A stretch of DNA of 64,000 bases from Theocolax elegans (Eukaryota; Arthropoda; Insecta; Hymenoptera; Cerocephalidae): positions 86,446,594 to 86,510,593 of the forward strand of contig CM047428.1 of the NCBI GenBank assembly GCA_026168455.1, given 5' to 3'. Numbering within the stretch: position 1 is the first letter of the stretch; every line of letters begins with the position of its first letter. The notes below the pieces were generated by a model. It had not been told where the DNA came from. It searched no databases and worked only from the letters and a program-made list of their open reading frames with translations. Shown here piece after piece: positions 63,198 through 64,000 of the stretch. The translations under genes were made by a program, and so were the position numbers.

Positions 63198-63643
63198 GAA
63201 GCCATAATAATTAACAAGAAAGATAAAAAAGTATATATATATATATATATATAAAAATTGAGTCGACGATCCTTATCTCGGAGTCACTTTTTTAATAAAC
63301 GTGTTTTCGCATTTGCGAGGGAGATAAAACCCGATCATCCCTCACAACTCTTATTAAGCATTTGTAAATGTATGTGTGGGTGGGTGGGTGTGGGTGTGGG
63401 TGCGTTTGTTCGCAAACTAGCTAGAGTATTTACGCGTGCGTGTATGCGTGTGTATGCGTGCTAGCGCGCGAGAAGAATCCTTAGTCGGAATATGTACGTT
63501 GAGATGTACGGCGAAGAGGCGGAAGAATAATGAAAAAAACTAAAATAAAATCAAATTTTTTAATGTGTCTATAGGGTGAATAAATGAAAGAATACTTTTA
63601 AAAAAACGAGAGGTATTGGAGGAAGAAAGATAGACATGAGAAT

Positions 63644-63683
63644 GAGAGCGGGAGAGCGAGAGCGAGAGCGAGAGCGAGAGTGA
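63644..63683. repeat. (GAGAGC)n hexanucleotide repeat
   Basis: About six GAGAGC units. Confidence 0.88.
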
Positions 63684-64000
63684 GTCTGACTTTTCAGAGT
63701 AAGGAATACAAGTTGAATACATACATATATATTATATATATATATATATATTAAAATTATATGATTTTTACGTATAAATTATTACGACTATAAGGCTAAC
63801 GCTTATTATCGTCTTTGTCATTATTATTGTAATTATCATCATTATTATTAATTATTATTAATAATTATTAGTTATTAATTATTAACTCGTTATCGATTCT
63901 GTATTACCACTCTAAGCTGTTTAATTGTACAAAAGATTAATTAATTAGATGATAAATTAATTGTAAGTAAGCTTAGCTAAGTAAATGAAATGAAGAAAAA

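Larger units (their letters stand above)
60111..64000. other. Gene-free sequence downstream of luna
   Basis: It is T-rich at first, then has many microsatellites: CA at 62349-62400 and 63096-63165, GA at 63168-63197, AT at 63231-63254 and 63723-63755, and a GAGAGC hexanucleotide at 63644-63683. No coding exon was recognised. Further AATAAA words at 62141 and 63579 leave open an even longer luna 3' UTR. Confidence 0.5.

Noticed and set aside
1..64000. CRISPR array, prophage, operon or defence system
   Set aside because: The repeats are microsatellites or degenerate tandem sequence without spaced identical units, and no microbial-type genes are present; the window is eukaryotic nuclear DNA.

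Overview
The window looks like nuclear DNA of an insect, most likely a hymenopteran (the order is an inference). It is AT-rich, full of microsatellites (GA/CT, CA, AT, trinucleotides), and its only convincing gene has spliceosomal introns. There are no operons, ribosome binding sites, CRISPR arrays or phage-like genes, and no long ORF that simple repeats do not explain.

The gene is on the + strand and is the KLF6/KLF7-type Krueppel-like zinc-finger transcription factor, called luna in Drosophila. Six coding segments join in consistent phase: 29070-29105 (candidate alternative first exon, 12 codons), 29887-30057, 30555-30800, 31508-31719, 31843-32084 and 54454-54629. Together they give a 360-residue protein. 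It has the N-terminal ERYL box, a serine-rich acidic middle, a TPPSSPE motif and three C-terminal C2H2 fingers ending in the family's MKRH-x-stop. The usual KLF6/7 first exon (the 34 residues before TCxELERYL) was not found here and probably lies upstream.

Layout: 1-29 kb is gene-free sequence, either the end of a long first intron or 5' flank. It holds a near-identical 1.5 kb tandem duplication (5851-8885), two TATA-containing GC-richer islands (about 12.1 and 18.7 kb), a degenerate repeat field (21.3-22.1 kb) and many microsatellites. The coding cluster occupies 29.0-32.1 kb. A 22.4 kb intron (32085-54453) follows, splitting the zinc-finger domain between fingers 1 and 2. It contains a second degenerate repeat field, a 2.2-2.6 kb tandem duplication (43321-48195) and a 252 bp foldback element (53701-53952). 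The last exon is followed by a strongly A-rich block to about 60.1 kb that probably includes a long 3' UTR, then T-rich and microsatellite-rich DNA to the end.

No multi-gene system is present. The points most worth checking are the short alternative first exon, the two high-identity duplications (real or assembly artefact), the foldback element, the degenerate repeat family and the recurring 12-mer TTTCACTCGAAA.
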